A stretch of DNA of 64,000 nt from Pseudomonas sp. Root562 (GTDB lineage Bacteria > Pseudomonadota > Gammaproteobacteria > Pseudomonadales > Pseudomonadaceae), in NCBI RefSeq assembly GCF_001427125.1, contig NZ_LMGK01000007.1:1-64000 (forward strand), written 5' to 3'. The notes beneath the pieces are model-generated. The model had not been told where the DNA came from, did no database searches, and saw only the letters and a program-made list of their open reading frames with translations. Within the stretch, counting starts at the first letter, position 1, and each line of letters begins with the position of its first letter. The position numbers and the translations under genes are program-made. Below, one piece after another: positions 41,871 to 51,592 of this stretch.

Positions 41871-43793
41871 ATGAGTATCTTTAGCCACTTCCAACAACGT
41901 TTCGAGTCCACACGCCAGGAAGAACTCTCGCTGCAAGAGTATCTCGAACTGTGCAAGAAGGACCGTAGCGCCTACGTTTCCGCTGCCGAGCGTCTGCTCC
42001 TGGCCATCGGTGAACCGGAGCTGCTCGACACCTCGACCAACTCGAGACTGTCGCGAATCTTCTCCAACAAGGTGATCCGCCGCTATCCGGCCTTTGAAGA
42101 CTTCCACGGGATGGAAGAATGCATCGACCAGATCGTGTCGTATTTCCGCCATGCCGCCCAAGGCCTGGAAGAGAAGAAACAAATCCTCTACCTGCTCGGT
42201 CCCGTTGGTGGCGGTAAATCGTCCCTGGCCGAGAAGCTCAAGCAACTGATGGAAAAAGTGCCCTTCTACGCCATCAAGGGCTCACCGGTTTTCGAATCGC
42301 CGCTGGGGCTGTTCAACTCCACTGAAGATGGGGCAATCCTCGAAGAGGACTTCGGGATTCCACGGCGTTACCTCAACACCATCATGTCGCCATGGGCGAC
42401 AAAACGCCTGGCAGAGTTTGGCGGCGACATAAGCCAGTTCCGCGTGGTGAAACTCTATCCATCGATCCTTAACCAGATCGCCGTCGCCAAAACCGAACCG
42501 GGCGACGAAAACAACCAGGACATCTCCGCACTGGTGGGCAAGGTTGATATTCGCAAACTGGAAGAATTCCCGCAGAACGATGCCGACGCCTACAGCTACT
42601 CGGGTGCGCTGTGCCGGGCCAACCAGGGCCTGATGGAATTCGTCGAAATGTTCAAGGCGCCGATCAAGGTGCTGCACCCATTGCTGACCGCCACTCAGGA
42701 AGGCAACTACAACAGTACCGAAGGTCTTGGCGCGATTCCGTTTACCGGGATCCTGCTCGCTCACTCCAACGAATCGGAATGGCACACCTTCCGCAACAAC
42801 AAGAACAACGAAGCCTTCATCGACCGGATCTACATCGTCAAAGTGCCGTACTGCCTGCGGGTCAGCGACGAAGTGAAGATCTACGACAAATTGCTGTTCA
42901 ACAGCTCGCTGGCCAAAGCCCATTGCGCCCCTGACACCTTGAAGATGCTGGCCCAGTTCACGGTACTTTCGCGCCTGAAGGAGCCGGAAAACTCCAACAT
43001 CTATTCCAAAATGCGCGTGTATGACGGGGAAAACCTCAAGGATACCGATCCGAAGGCCAAATCGATCCAGGAATACCGCGACAACGCGGGTGTCGATGAA
43101 GGCATGAACGGCCTGTCGACCCGTTTCGCGTTCAAGATCCTGTCGAAGGTATTCAACTTCGACCCGCACGAAATCGCCGCCAACCCGGTGCATCTGCTTT
43201 ACGTGCTGGAACAACAGATCGAGCAGGAACAGTTCCAGGCCGAGACCCGCGAACGCTATCTGCGCTTCCTCAAGGAATACCTGGCGCCGCGTTATATCGA
43301 ATTCATCGGCAAGGAGATCCAGACCGCTTACCTGGAATCCTACAGCGAGTACGGCCAGAACATCTTCGACCGCTACGTGCTGTACGCCGACTTCTGGATT
43401 CAGGACCAGGAATACCGCGATCCGGAAACCGGCGAAATCCTCAACCGCGTGGCTTTGAACGAGGAGCTGGAAAAAATCGAAAAACCGGCCGGTATCAGCA
43501 ATCCGAAGGACTTCCGCAACGAAATCGTCAACTTTGTACTGCGTGCCCGGGCCAACAACAACGGTAAAAACCCGACCTGGCTCAGCTACGAAAAACTGCG
43601 GGTGGTCATCGAGAAGAAAATGTTCTCCAACACCGAGGACTTGCTGCCGGTCATCAGCTTCAACGCCAAGGCCAGCAAAGAGGATCAGCAGAAACACAAC
43701 GACTTCGTCACACGAATGGTCGAGCGGGGTTACACCGACAAACAGGTACGACTGCTGTCCGAGTGGTATCTGCGGGTGAGAAAATCGCAGTAA
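41871..43793 (+). CDS. prkA: PrkA (YeaG) serine protein kinase
   Basis: 640-residue kinase/AAA-type protein induced by stress, starvation and stationary phase in enterobacteria. It has the Walker A-like GPVGGGKSS (near residue 105), an AAA core and a C-terminal PrkA kinase-like domain. Start 41871 (MSIFSHFQQRFES) gives the exact family length; a longer frame upstream is unrelated sequence. First gene of prkA-yeaH-ycgB, a module conserved across proteobacteria. Confidence 0.94.
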   Translation: MSIFSHFQQRFESTRQEELSLQEYLELCKKDRSAYVSAAERLLLAIGEPELLDTSTNSRLSRIFSNKVIRRYPAFEDFHGMEECIDQIVSYFRHAAQGLEEKKQILYLLGPVGGGKSSLAEKLKQLMEKVPFYAIKGSPVFESPLGLFNSTEDGAILEEDFGIPRRYLNTIMSPWATKRLAEFGGDISQFRVVKLYPSILNQIAVAKTEPGDENNQDISALVGKVDIRKLEEFPQNDADAYSYSGALCRANQGLMEFVEMFKAPIKVLHPLLTATQEGNYNSTEGLGAIPFTGILLAHSNESEWHTFRNNKNNEAFIDRIYIVKVPYCLRVSDEVKIYDKLLFNSSLAKAHCAPDTLKMLAQFTVLSRLKEPENSNIYSKMRVYDGENLKDTDPKAKSIQEYRDNAGVDEGMNGLSTRFAFKILSKVFNFDPHEIAANPVHLLYVLEQQIEQEQFQAETRERYLRFLKEYLAPRYIEFIGKEIQTAYLESYSEYGQNIFDRYVLYADFWIQDQEYRDPETGEILNRVALNEELEKIEKPAGISNPKDFRNEIVNFVLRARANNNGKNPTWLSYEKLRVVIEKKMFSNTEDLLPVISFNAKASKEDQQKHNDFVTRMVERGYTDKQVRLLSEWYLRVRKSQ

Positions 43794-43916
43794 GGCAGCT
43801 GCAAGCGGCAAGCTACCAGCCTCAAGCACACCGTAGGGGCGCTTGAGGCTGTTGGTGGCTCTGTTTGCTTTGAAAGCTTCGTGCTTGTAGCTTGAAGCTT
43901 GTGACTTGTAGCTGCC
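43794..43916. repeat. Nested inverted repeat between prkA and yeaH
   Basis: GGCAGCT (43794-43800) pairs with AGCTGCC (43910-43916), and a perfect inner 10-bp stem AGCCTCAAGC/GCTTGAGGCT lies at 43818-43827 and 43841-43850. The outer arms carry several GCAAGCT/AGCTTG repeats typical of P. fluorescens intergenic repeats. Lying between cistrons, it could cut transcription or protect the prkA mRNA end. Confidence 0.8.
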
Positions 43917-43929
43917 CGGAGGGCTCCCT

Positions 43930-45201
43930 ATGAGCTATGTGATCGACCGACGTCTCAATGGCAAAAACAAGAGCACGGTGAACCGCCAGCGGTTCCTGCG
44001 GCGTTACCGTGATCACATCAAAAAGGCTGTCGAAGAGGCGGTCAGCCGGCGCTCCATTACCGACATGGAGCACGGCGAACAAATCAGTATCCCCGGCCGC
44101 GACATCGACGAGCCGGTGCTTCACCATGGTCGCGGTGGCAAGCAGACTGTCGTGCACCCGGGCAACAAGGAATTCACCAGCGGTGAGCACATTGCCCGCC
44201 CGCCGGGAGGTGGCGGGGGCAGAGGACCTGGCAAGGCCGGCAACTCCGGCGAAGGGATGGATGAATTCGTCTTCCAGATTACCCAGGAAGAATTCCTCGA
44301 ATTCATGTTCGAGGACCTGGAACTGCCGAACCTGGTCAAGCGCAACCTGACCGGTACCGACACCTTCAAGACCGTTCGTGCGGGGATCAGTAACGAAGGC
44401 AACCCCTCACGGATCAACATCATTCGTACCCTGCGCTCGGCGCATGCCCGGCGGATCGCCCTGTCCGGCAGCAGCCGCGCAAAACTGCGGGAAGCCAAGG
44501 AAGAACTCCTGCGACTGAAGCAGGAAGAACCGGACAACTTCGGCGATATTCAGGAACTCGAAGCGGAAATCGAAAAACTCAGCGCGCGCATTCATCGCGT
44601 GCCGTTCCTCGACACCTTTGACCTCAAATACAACCTGCTCATCAAACAACCCAATCCCAGTTCCAAGGCTGTGATGTTCTGCCTGATGGACGTTTCCGGC
44701 TCGATGACCCAGGCGACCAAAGACATCGCCAAGCGCTTCTTTATCCTGCTGTATCTGTTTCTCAAGCGTAACTACGACAAGATCGACGTCGTGTTCATCC
44801 GCCACCACACCAGTGCCCGCGAAGTGGATGAGGAAGAGTTCTTCTACTCCCGCGAAACCGGCGGCACCATCGTCTCCAGCGCCTTGAAACTGATGCAGGA
44901 GATCATGGCCGAGCGTTATCCGAGCAACGAATGGAACATCTACGCCGCCCAGGCTTCCGACGGTGACAACTGGAACGACGACTCGCCAATCTGCCGCGAC
45001 ATTCTGATCAACCAGATCATGCCGTTCGTGCAGTACTACACTTACGTTGAGATAACCCCACGCGAACACCAGGCCCTGTGGTTCGAATACGAGCGCATCG
45101 CCGAAGCCTTTTCCGACACTTTTGCCCAGCAACAACTGGTCTCGGCCGGGGATATCTATCCGGTCTTTCGTGAACTCTTCCAGCGCAGGTTAGTGACATG
45201 A
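43930..45201 (+). CDS. yeaH: YeaH (DUF444) family protein
   Basis: 423-residue DUF444 protein with a von Willebrand A-like domain; [16 protein letters not shown] carries a MIDAS-like DxSxS. The N-terminus has basic segments ([16 protein letters not shown]) and a Gly-rich linker ([12 protein letters not shown]). It partners the PrkA kinase; its exact function is unknown. It overlaps ycgB by 4 bases. Confidence 0.92.
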   Translation: MSYVIDRRLNGKNKSTVNRQRFLRRYRDHIKKAVEEAVSRRSITDMEHGEQISIPGRDIDEPVLHHGRGGKQTVVHPGNKEFTSGEHIARPPGGGGGRGPGKAGNSGEGMDEFVFQITQEEFLEFMFEDLELPNLVKRNLTGTDTFKTVRAGISNEGNPSRINIIRTLRSAHARRIALSGSSRAKLREAKEELLRLKQEEPDNFGDIQELEAEIEKLSARIHRVPFLDTFDLKYNLLIKQPNPSSKAVMFCLMDVSGSMTQATKDIAKRFFILLYLFLKRNYDKIDVVFIRHHTSAREVDEEEFFYSRETGGTIVSSALKLMQEIMAERYPSNEWNIYAAQASDGDNWNDDSPICRDILINQIMPFVQYYTYVEITPREHQALWFEYERIAEAFSDTFAQQQLVSAGDIYPVFRELFQRRLVT

Positions 45202-46760
45202 CCGCCAAAGAGCAGAAGCGCCAACCCATTTCCACCGGCTCTGAATGGACGTTCGAGCTGATCCAGGCCTACGACCGCGAAATCAGCCGTATTGCGGCGG
45301 GCTACGCCCTCGATACCTATCCTAACCAGATCGAAGTGATCACCGCCGAACAGATGATGGACGCCTACGCCTCCGTCGGCATGCCGCTGGGTTATCACCA
45401 TTGGTCCTACGGCAAACATTTCCTGAGCACCGAAAAGTCCTATACACGTGGCCAGATGGGGCTGGCCTACGAAATCGTGATCAACTCCGACCCGTGCATC
45501 GCCTACCTGATGGAAGAAAACACCATCTGCATGCAGGCGCTGGTTGTGGCGCATGCCTGTTATGGGCACAACAGTTTTTTCAAAGGCAATTACCTGTTCC
45601 GCACGTGGACCGACGCGAGCTCGATTATCGATTACCTGGTGTTCGCCAAGCAGTACATCATGCAGTGCGAAGAACGCCATGGTATCGACGCGGTGGAAGA
45701 CCTCCTCGATTCCTGTCACGCCCTGATGAACTACGGTGTCGACCGCTACAAGCGGCCTTATCCGATTTCCGCCGAAGAAGAACGCCGTCGGCAAAAGGAC
45801 CGCGAAGAGCATATGCAGAAACAGATCAATGATCTGTGGCGAACCATTCCCAAAGGCGCGGACAAATACAGCGACAAGGACAACGCACGTTTCCCCGCCG
45901 AGCCGCAGGAAAACATTCTGTACTTCATCGAAAAACATGCGCCGCTGCTGGAGCCATGGCAGCGGGAAATTGTGCGCATCGTTCGCAAGATTGCCCAGTA
46001 TTTTTATCCACAGCGCCAAACCCAGGTCATGAACGAGGGCTGGGCCACGTTCTGGCACTACACCCTGATGAACGACCTGTACGACGAAGGCCTGGTGACC
46101 GACGGTTTCATGATGGAGTTCCTCACATCCCACACCAGCGTGGTTTTCCAGCCTGGCTTCGACAGCCCCTACTACAGCGGCATCAACCCCTACGCACTGG
46201 GCTTTGCCATGTACCGTGACATCCGTCGCATGTGTGAAGAGCCCACTGAGGAGGACTACCGCTGGTTCCCCGACATTGCAGGCACCGACTGGCTGGCCGC
46301 GATCAAGTTCGCCATGAGCAGTTTCAAGGACGAGAGTTTCATTCTGCAGTATCTGTCACCCAAGGTGATTCGCGACTTGAAGCTGTTCAGCATTCTCGAT
46401 GATGACCAGAAGGACGACCTGCTGGTTCCGGCGATTCACGACGAGGGCGGCTATCGCACCATTCGTGAAACCCTCGCCGCCCAGTACAACCTGGGGAATC
46501 GCGAGCCCAACGTGCAGATCTACAGCATCGACCGCCGCGGCGACCGCTCGCTGACCCTGCGCCACCAGCAACACGACCGCAAACCGCTGGGAGAGTCCAC
46601 CGAGGAAGTGCTCAAGCACCTGCACCGGCTCTGGGGCTTCGACATTCACCTGGAAACCCTGCAAGGGGATCAGGTGATGAAAACTCACCATGTTCCCCCC
46701 AAAGGTGAACACAGTGAAGGCGATTACGGGCGGCTGGACCTGGCTGTCATTCACCTTTGA
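45198..46760 (+). CDS. ycgB: SpoVR family protein YcgB
   Basis: 520-residue SpoVR-like protein. The name comes from a Bacillus cortex-formation gene; in proteobacteria it is a stress/starvation gene downstream of yeaGH. The family regions [42 protein letters not shown] and a C-terminal domain with [14 protein letters not shown] are all present and full length. Translation is coupled to yeaH by an ATGA overlap. No catalytic mechanism is established. Confidence 0.93.
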   Translation: MTAKEQKRQPISTGSEWTFELIQAYDREISRIAAGYALDTYPNQIEVITAEQMMDAYASVGMPLGYHHWSYGKHFLSTEKSYTRGQMGLAYEIVINSDPCIAYLMEENTICMQALVVAHACYGHNSFFKGNYLFRTWTDASSIIDYLVFAKQYIMQCEERHGIDAVEDLLDSCHALMNYGVDRYKRPYPISAEEERRRQKDREEHMQKQINDLWRTIPKGADKYSDKDNARFPAEPQENILYFIEKHAPLLEPWQREIVRIVRKIAQYFYPQRQTQVMNEGWATFWHYTLMNDLYDEGLVTDGFMMEFLTSHTSVVFQPGFDSPYYSGINPYALGFAMYRDIRRMCEEPTEEDYRWFPDIAGTDWLAAIKFAMSSFKDESFILQYLSPKVIRDLKLFSILDDDQKDDLLVPAIHDEGGYRTIRETLAAQYNLGNREPNVQIYSIDRRGDRSLTLRHQQHDRKPLGESTEEVLKHLHRLWGFDIHLETLQGDQVMKTHHVPPKGEHSEGDYGRLDLAVIHL

Positions 46761-46823
46761 TTCTGTTTGTGCCTCCGAAAGCCCGACGCAACGGTTATCC
46801 TGTCGAGCTAACGGAGGTTTTTT

Positions 46824-48053
46824 ATGCGGATCTATAAAGTCGGCGGCGCGGTGCGCGATCGCCTGCTGGGCATTCCTGTCACTGACATCGACCGTGTGGT
46901 GGTCGGCGCCACTACCGAAGAGATGCTCGCCAAGGGCTTTCGCCCCGTCGGTGCGGATTTCCCGGTGTTCCTACATCCAAAAACCGGTGAGGAATACGCC
47001 CTCGCCCGCACTGAACGCAAAAGTGGCCGCGGTTACGGCGGGTTCACGTTCCACGCCAGCCCTGAAGTAACCCTTGAAGAAGATTTGATCCGCCGCGACC
47101 TGACGATCAATGCCATCGCCGAGGACGACCAGCAAAACCTGACCGACCCCTACCACGGTCAGCGTGACCTCGAAGCGCGCATTCTTCGCCATGTATCTCC
47201 CGCATTCGCCGAAGATCCGCTCAGGGTTCTGCGCGTTGCCCGCTTTGCTGCGCGTTATGCCGGGCTCGGATTCACCGTTGCCGCCGAGACACTGGAGCTC
47301 ATGCGCCAGCTCAGCGAGTCAGGTGAACTGCAAGCACTGACGGCGGAGCGCAGCTGGAAAGAAATTTCCCGCGCGCTGATGGAAGATCGACCTCAGGTAT
47401 TTATCGAAGTGTTGCGAGCCTGCGGCGCGCTCAAGGTGCTGATGCCGGAAATAGACGCCCTGTTCGGCGTACCGCAACCCGAGGCCCACCACCCGGAAAT
47501 CGATACCGGTGTGCACACTCTGAGCGTGCTGGAACAGGCGGCGCAGCACCAACAACCGCTCACCGTACGCTGGGCCTGCCTGCTGCATGACTTGGGCAAA
47601 GGCCTGACGCCGGAAGAACAATGGCCGCGACACATTGCCCATGAGTTCAAGGGATTGAAGCTGATCAAAGCGGTCAATGAACGTTTCAAGGCACCGAGGG
47701 ATTGTCAGGAATTGGCGCTGCTGGTGGGCGAGTATCACACCCACGGTCATCGCGCCCTTGAGCTGAAGCCATCGACATTGCTGGAGTTGCTCCAAAGCTT
47801 CGACGTTTACCGTCGGCCACAGCGGTTCGAGGAATTCATCGCGGCGTGCGAGATGGACGCCCGAGGGCGCAAAGGCTTGGAGCAGAGAAGTTATCCACAG
47901 GCGGATTATCTGCGCGGTGCCGCGCAAGCGGCTCGTAGCGTTGCAGTTCAGCCATTGCTGGAGAAGGGATTCAAGGGGCCGGAATTGGGTGAGGCGATCA
48001 AGCGCGAGCGGTTGAAGGCACTGAAGGCCTACAAAGAGGCGACGTCCGCCTGA
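46824..48053 (+). CDS. cca: Multifunctional CCA tRNA nucleotidyltransferase
   Basis: Adds or repairs the CCA end of tRNAs. The 409-residue protein has the nucleotidyltransferase motif [10 protein letters not shown] with the catalytic Asp pair in [19 protein letters not shown], and an HD phosphohydrolase domain ([22 protein letters not shown]), as in the E. coli-type bifunctional enzyme. ATG 46824 follows GGAGG. A REP doublet follows the stop. Confidence 0.95.
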   Translation: MRIYKVGGAVRDRLLGIPVTDIDRVVVGATTEEMLAKGFRPVGADFPVFLHPKTGEEYALARTERKSGRGYGGFTFHASPEVTLEEDLIRRDLTINAIAEDDQQNLTDPYHGQRDLEARILRHVSPAFAEDPLRVLRVARFAARYAGLGFTVAAETLELMRQLSESGELQALTAERSWKEISRALMEDRPQVFIEVLRACGALKVLMPEIDALFGVPQPEAHHPEIDTGVHTLSVLEQAAQHQQPLTVRWACLLHDLGKGLTPEEQWPRHIAHEFKGLKLIKAVNERFKAPRDCQELALLVGEYHTHGHRALELKPSTLLELLQSFDVYRRPQRFEEFIAACEMDARGRKGLEQRSYPQADYLRGAAQAARSVAVQPLLEKGFKGPELGEAIKRERLKALKAYKEATSA

Positions 48054-48056
48054 ACA

Positions 48057-48129
48057 GCTTCGCGGGCAAGCCTCGCTCCTACAGGGGCAGCGCAGATCCT
48101 GTAGGAATAAAGCTTGCCCGCGATGAAGC
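48057..48129. repeat. REP doublet
   Basis: GCTTCGCGGGCAAGC with CTCCTACAGG is mirrored by CCTGTAGGA with AAGCTTGCCCGCGATGAAGC. It lies between the convergent ends of cca and folK. Confidence 0.8.
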
Positions 48130-48137
48130 CAACAGGA

Positions 48138-48656
48138 TCACAGCAAATCTGCGGGCGTCAGTTGCTCACCACGCCACTCAAACGCAACCGGCGCCAACAC
48201 CTGATCAATCTGAGCTTCACTCCACAAGATCGCAAAGCTTTTGCCTACGCCCGGATGCACGCGATCCGGCGCAATCAACGACAACGGCCACAGCACAAAG
48301 GCATTTTTCAGGATTTCTGCCCGCGGCAAGACCAGGCCATCGAAATTACCCACCAGATCACCGAACAACAAAACATCGATATCCAGCGGCAAACCTCGGC
48401 GTTCAGGTGCATAACGACCATTATCCGCCTCAATAAACTTCAAGCGGCGATCCAGTTCCATCAGGGGAAGGTCGGTATACGCCGACACCACGAAATTGAA
48501 GAATGGCCCGCTCTTGATGCCGACGGGCTGGCTTTCGAAAACCGGCGAGCAATGGACATCCACCAGAAAACCCGCCAAAGCTTCCAGTCCGGCCTGCAAA
48601 TGGGCTTCGCGCTCGATGTTGCTACCGAGCCCGAGATACACCTGGGTTAGCGACAT
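48138..48656 (-). CDS. folK: 2-amino-4-hydroxy-6-hydroxymethyldihydropteridine diphosphokinase
   Basis: Pyrophosphorylates the pterin precursor in folate synthesis. The 172-residue protein has YLGLGSNIE at the N-terminus, FFNFVVSAYTDL, the catalytic LDIDVLLFG and PRAEILKNAFVLWPL. It overlaps folB, the preceding pathway step, by 10 bases, so the two are translated from one message. Confidence 0.94.
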   Translation of the reverse strand: MSLTQVYLGLGSNIEREAHLQAGLEALAGFLVDVHCSPVFESQPVGIKSGPFFNFVVSAYTDLPLMELDRRLKFIEADNGRYAPERRGLPLDIDVLLFGDLVGNFDGLVLPRAEILKNAFVLWPLSLIAPDRVHPGVGKSFAILWSEAQIDQVLAPVAFEWRGEQLTPADLL

Positions 48657-49003
48657 CCGCGCTCGATCTCCACACCCACGCCACCGGTAGCGGCAGGAAC
48701 GGCACCTGGCTTGGTCAACTTGAGACGCATCCAGGTAATCTTGAATTCGCTCATGAGCACTTCAACCAAACGTTCGGCGAATGTTTCAACCAGCTGGAAC
48801 TGTGCCTGCTCGGCAAAGGCCTGGATGCGCGACGAAACGCTCGCGTAATCGAGCGCCAGGGTCAGGTCATCGCCGGCCGCGGCAGGGCGATTGTCCCAGG
48901 CAAAGCTCAAATCCAGACGCAAGCATTGCCGGATGCCTCGCTCCCAGTCGTAGGCACCAATCACGGTATCGACTTCCAGGCCCTCGATAAACACTCTGTC
49001 CAA
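48647..49003 (-). CDS. folB: Dihydroneopterin aldolase
   Basis: Cleaves dihydroneopterin to the folK substrate. The 118-residue protein has the [22 protein letters not shown]-terminal region, with the catalytic E/Y pocket, and [11 protein letters not shown]. The start is a TTG at 49003, with GGAG eight bases upstream and the family N-terminus directly after; an ATG at 49027 would add eight residues not found in the family. Confidence 0.92.
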   Translation of the reverse strand: MDRVFIEGLEVDTVIGAYDWERGIRQCLRLDLSFAWDNRPAAAGDDLTLALDYASVSSRIQAFAEQAQFQLVETFAERLVEVLMSEFKITWMRLKLTKPGAVPAATGGVGVEIERGCR

Positions 49004-49077
49004 GCACTTTTCTCCGCTACACGACAAGGGCGCAATGCGCCGTTAGAATCAGGGCGTCCTCGCCCGGAATAGTTAGC

Positions 49078-49647
49078 ATGTTTTGGTTACTGGCGATCCT
49101 CGCCTACCTGCTCGGCTCTCTGTCCTTCGCCATTTTGCTCAGCCGACTGACCGGTAACCCCGATCCGCGAATGAGTGGCTCCGGCAATGCCGGTGCTACC
49201 AACATGTTGCGCCTGGCGGGCAAAAAACTCGCCATCCTGACCTTGCTCGGCGATCTCTTCAAAGGCCTGCTGCCCGTGCTGATCGCCGCTGCTGCGGGCC
49301 TTTCCCTGCAGGATCAGGCCTGGATCGGCGTCTGCGCCGTCATCGGTCACCTGTTCCCGCTGTACTTCCGCTTTCGCGGTGGCAAGGGCGTCGCCACCGC
49401 TGCCGGAATGTTGCTGGGCCTGTATCCACCCGCCGCGTTACTGGCGGTCTGCGCCTGGCTGCTGACGTTCTACCTGACCCGAACCAGCTCGCTGGCCGCC
49501 CTGATCGCTACACCACTGACCCTGCCGCTACTGGCCTGGCAGGAACCGGCAGCACTGCTGCCCATGAGCGCCCTCACGGGCCTGATCGTCTGGCGCCATC
49601 GCGGCAATCTACGCGACCTGTTTGCAGGGCGCGAACGGCATTTTTAG
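49078..49647 (+). CDS. plsY: Glycerol-3-phosphate acyltransferase PlsY
   Basis: Inner-membrane enzyme acylating glycerol-3-phosphate from acyl-phosphate, the first step of phospholipid synthesis. 189 residues with about five membrane segments and the three cytoplasmic family motifs: [27 protein letters not shown] and a C-terminal [11 protein letters not shown]. It is divergent from folB. Confidence 0.95.
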   Translation: MFWLLAILAYLLGSLSFAILLSRLTGNPDPRMSGSGNAGATNMLRLAGKKLAILTLLGDLFKGLLPVLIAAAAGLSLQDQAWIGVCAVIGHLFPLYFRFRGGKGVATAAGMLLGLYPPAALLAVCAWLLTFYLTRTSSLAALIATPLTLPLLAWQEPAALLPMSALTGLIVWRHRGNLRDLFAGRERHF

Positions 49648-49670
49648 AGGCCGAACTCAAGCGCCGCTCA

Positions 49671-50696
49671 TCACAGTGCCGACAACTGCTCCATCGGCCA
49701 GCGCGCCTGCACGCTGATCGCCAGGCTTTCCTGCTGGCCTGCCTGCAAGCGCTGGCAACCGGCAAACGCGATCATTGCGCCATTGTCGGTGCAGAACTCC
49801 GGACGGGCATAAAAAACATCGCCCTTCATGTCCCCGAGCATTTTTTCCAAAGAAGAGCGTAGTGCCTTGTTGGCACTGACGCCCCCTGCGATCACCAGGC
49901 GCTTCATGCCTGCCGCTTTCAACGCACGCTTGCACTTGATGGTCAAAGTCTCCACCACGGCCTGCTGGAACGCCAGCGCGATGTCGCAACGGGCTTGCTC
50001 GCCGTCGTCCCCGGCGCTCACGCACTGTTGCCAGGTATTCAATGCAAAGGTTTTCAAACCACTGAAGCTAAAGTCGAGGCCCGGACGGTCGCACATCGGA
50101 CGGGGGAAAACGAAACGTCCTGCAACGCCCTGCTCTGCCAAACGAGCAATCTCCGGCCCGCCTGGATAATTCAGGCCCATCATCTTCGCTGTTTTGTCGA
50201 AGGCTTCACCTGCAGCATCATCCAGCGTCTCGCCCAACAGAGAGTACTGACCGATTCCGTCAACCTGCACCAGCTGCGTATGCCCACCGGACACCAACAA
50301 AGCGACGAACGGAAATTGCGGCGGTTGCGGCTCCAGCATCGGTGCCAGCAAGTGGCCTTCCATGTGGTGCACGCCGAGGGCCGGAATACCCCAGGCAAAG
50401 GCCAGCGCCTGGGCGCAGGAAGCACCTACCAGCAACGCGCCGACCAGGCCAGGACCCGCGGTATAAGCGATTGCGTCGATCTCGGTCGGCACGCAGTCGG
50501 CTTCTGCCAACACCTGACGGATCAAGGGCAGCATGCGTTTGACGTGATCGCGCGAGGCCAGCTCCGGCACCACGCCACCATAGGCGCGGTGCAGGTCGAT
50601 CTGACTGAACAGCGCGTCGGCCAGCAGGCCGCGCTCGCTGTCATACAATGCGACACCGGTTTCGTCGCAAGAGGTTTCTAATCCCAGTACTAGCAT
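49671..50696 (-). CDS. tsaD: tRNA threonylcarbamoyladenosine transferase TsaD
   Basis: Transfers the threonylcarbamoyl group to A37 of ANN-decoding tRNAs, working with TsaB, TsaE and TsaC. The 341-residue protein has [15 protein letters not shown] at the N-terminus, the metal-binding HHMEGH and the nucleotide-binding SGGHTQLV and GGVSANK. The start at 50696 is divergent from rpsU. Confidence 0.96.
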   Translation of the reverse strand: MLVLGLETSCDETGVALYDSERGLLADALFSQIDLHRAYGGVVPELASRDHVKRMLPLIRQVLAEADCVPTEIDAIAYTAGPGLVGALLVGASCAQALAFAWGIPALGVHHMEGHLLAPMLEPQPPQFPFVALLVSGGHTQLVQVDGIGQYSLLGETLDDAAGEAFDKTAKMMGLNYPGGPEIARLAEQGVAGRFVFPRPMCDRPGLDFSFSGLKTFALNTWQQCVSAGDDGEQARCDIALAFQQAVVETLTIKCKRALKAAGMKRLVIAGGVSANKALRSSLEKMLGDMKGDVFYARPEFCTDNGAMIAFAGCQRLQAGQQESLAISVQARWPMEQLSAL

Positions 50697-50801
50697 GGGT
50701 TTGCGCCTTGTTTAGGCTGAATTCGAAGGCGCGCATAATAGTCGCCGCGTGATGCCCCGACCAGCGGTTTTCGATCAGAGGCTTTGCATTCCGAGCGATG
50801 A

Positions 50802-50871
50802 GGGGTTAACATCCGCAACCCTTAAAAACCGACGTCTTCAAGTGCTCTTTTGCCGCGAGGATGTTGACCCC
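50802..50871 (+). promoter_or_regulatory. 13-bp inverted repeat in the rpsU upstream region
   Basis: GGGGTTAACATCC (50802-50814) can pair with GGATGTTGACCCC (50859-50871) over all 13 positions, counting one U-G wobble, enclosing 44 bases. The distal arm ends 24 bases before the rpsU ATG. If transcribed, this is a stable leader structure that could serve S21 autoregulation; a TTGCAT-N16-TTAACA pair could instead place a promoter -10 within the first arm. Confidence 0.5.
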
Positions 50872-50895
50872 GGTAATGAATGAAGGTAGCTCTGG

Positions 50896-51111
50896 ATGCC
50901 AGCCGTCAAAGTAAAAGAGAACGAACCCTTCGACGTAGCTCTGCGTCGTTTCAAGCGCTCCTGCGAAAAAGCCGGTGTACTGGCTGAAGTTCGTAGCCGC
51001 GAATTTTACGAGAAGCCAACTTCTGAGCGTAAGCGCAAGGCAGCAGCCGCTGTTAAGCGTCACGCCAAGAAAGTTCAGCGCGAACAGCGCCGCGCCGTTC
51101 GTCTGTACTAA
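50896..51111 (+). CDS. rpsU: 30S ribosomal protein S21
   Basis: 71-residue basic ribosomal protein ([17 protein letters not shown] ... [10 protein letters not shown]), full length and highly conserved. S21 binds late near the 3' end of 16S rRNA and helps initiation. First gene of the classical macromolecular-synthesis operon rpsU-dnaG-rpoD. Confidence 0.97.
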
Positions 51112-51592
51112 TACACAGACGATCGTAGCAAGCTTCTGCCAAGCCCGGCCCTCAGCCGGGCTAATGGCATTTGCGTAAAACGCTTGATGCTTCACCGTCG
51201 AAGCCGCAGATGCGACCAAGACAAATCTGCTTCATCACGTCAGACCTGGCTCTTTTGCCAGCGGTGCACGTCTTTTCTGACGAGTCTTTCAAGGCTACTG
51301 ACGAGCACACCCACTGATTCCTCTCACGACGATCAGCCCAAGGCATCACCTGCATGCCAAATGATGAGCTATCCGAGACCTGTTACGGGTCGCAGCCGGA
51401 TTCAGCGCAACACTTTCAAATAGTCGAATACTGATGAGTATTAACGTCAGTGGATTTTCGGCAGATACACTTCCCGATAGCGATTACGCAGACGACACTG
51501 GTCGAGCCGCATACCCTGCGCGCCTCACACAATGACCCGCGTTTGGCCGCCCTTCGTTTCGGGCACCCTTGAGCGCAGATGACGAGAACGCC
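51112..51592 (+). other. 480-base rpsU-dnaG spacer
   Basis: No convincing gene. A perfect 8-bp hairpin AGCCCGGC/GCCGGGCT (51142-51162) lies 30 bases after rpsU, without a T run; it may be a partial terminator like that between rpsU and dnaG in E. coli. PAO1 has one small gene here as I recall (PA0578); no frame in this spacer looks like a GatB/YqeY protein. Inner dnaG or rpoD promoters may lie here but were not identified. Confidence 0.5.
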
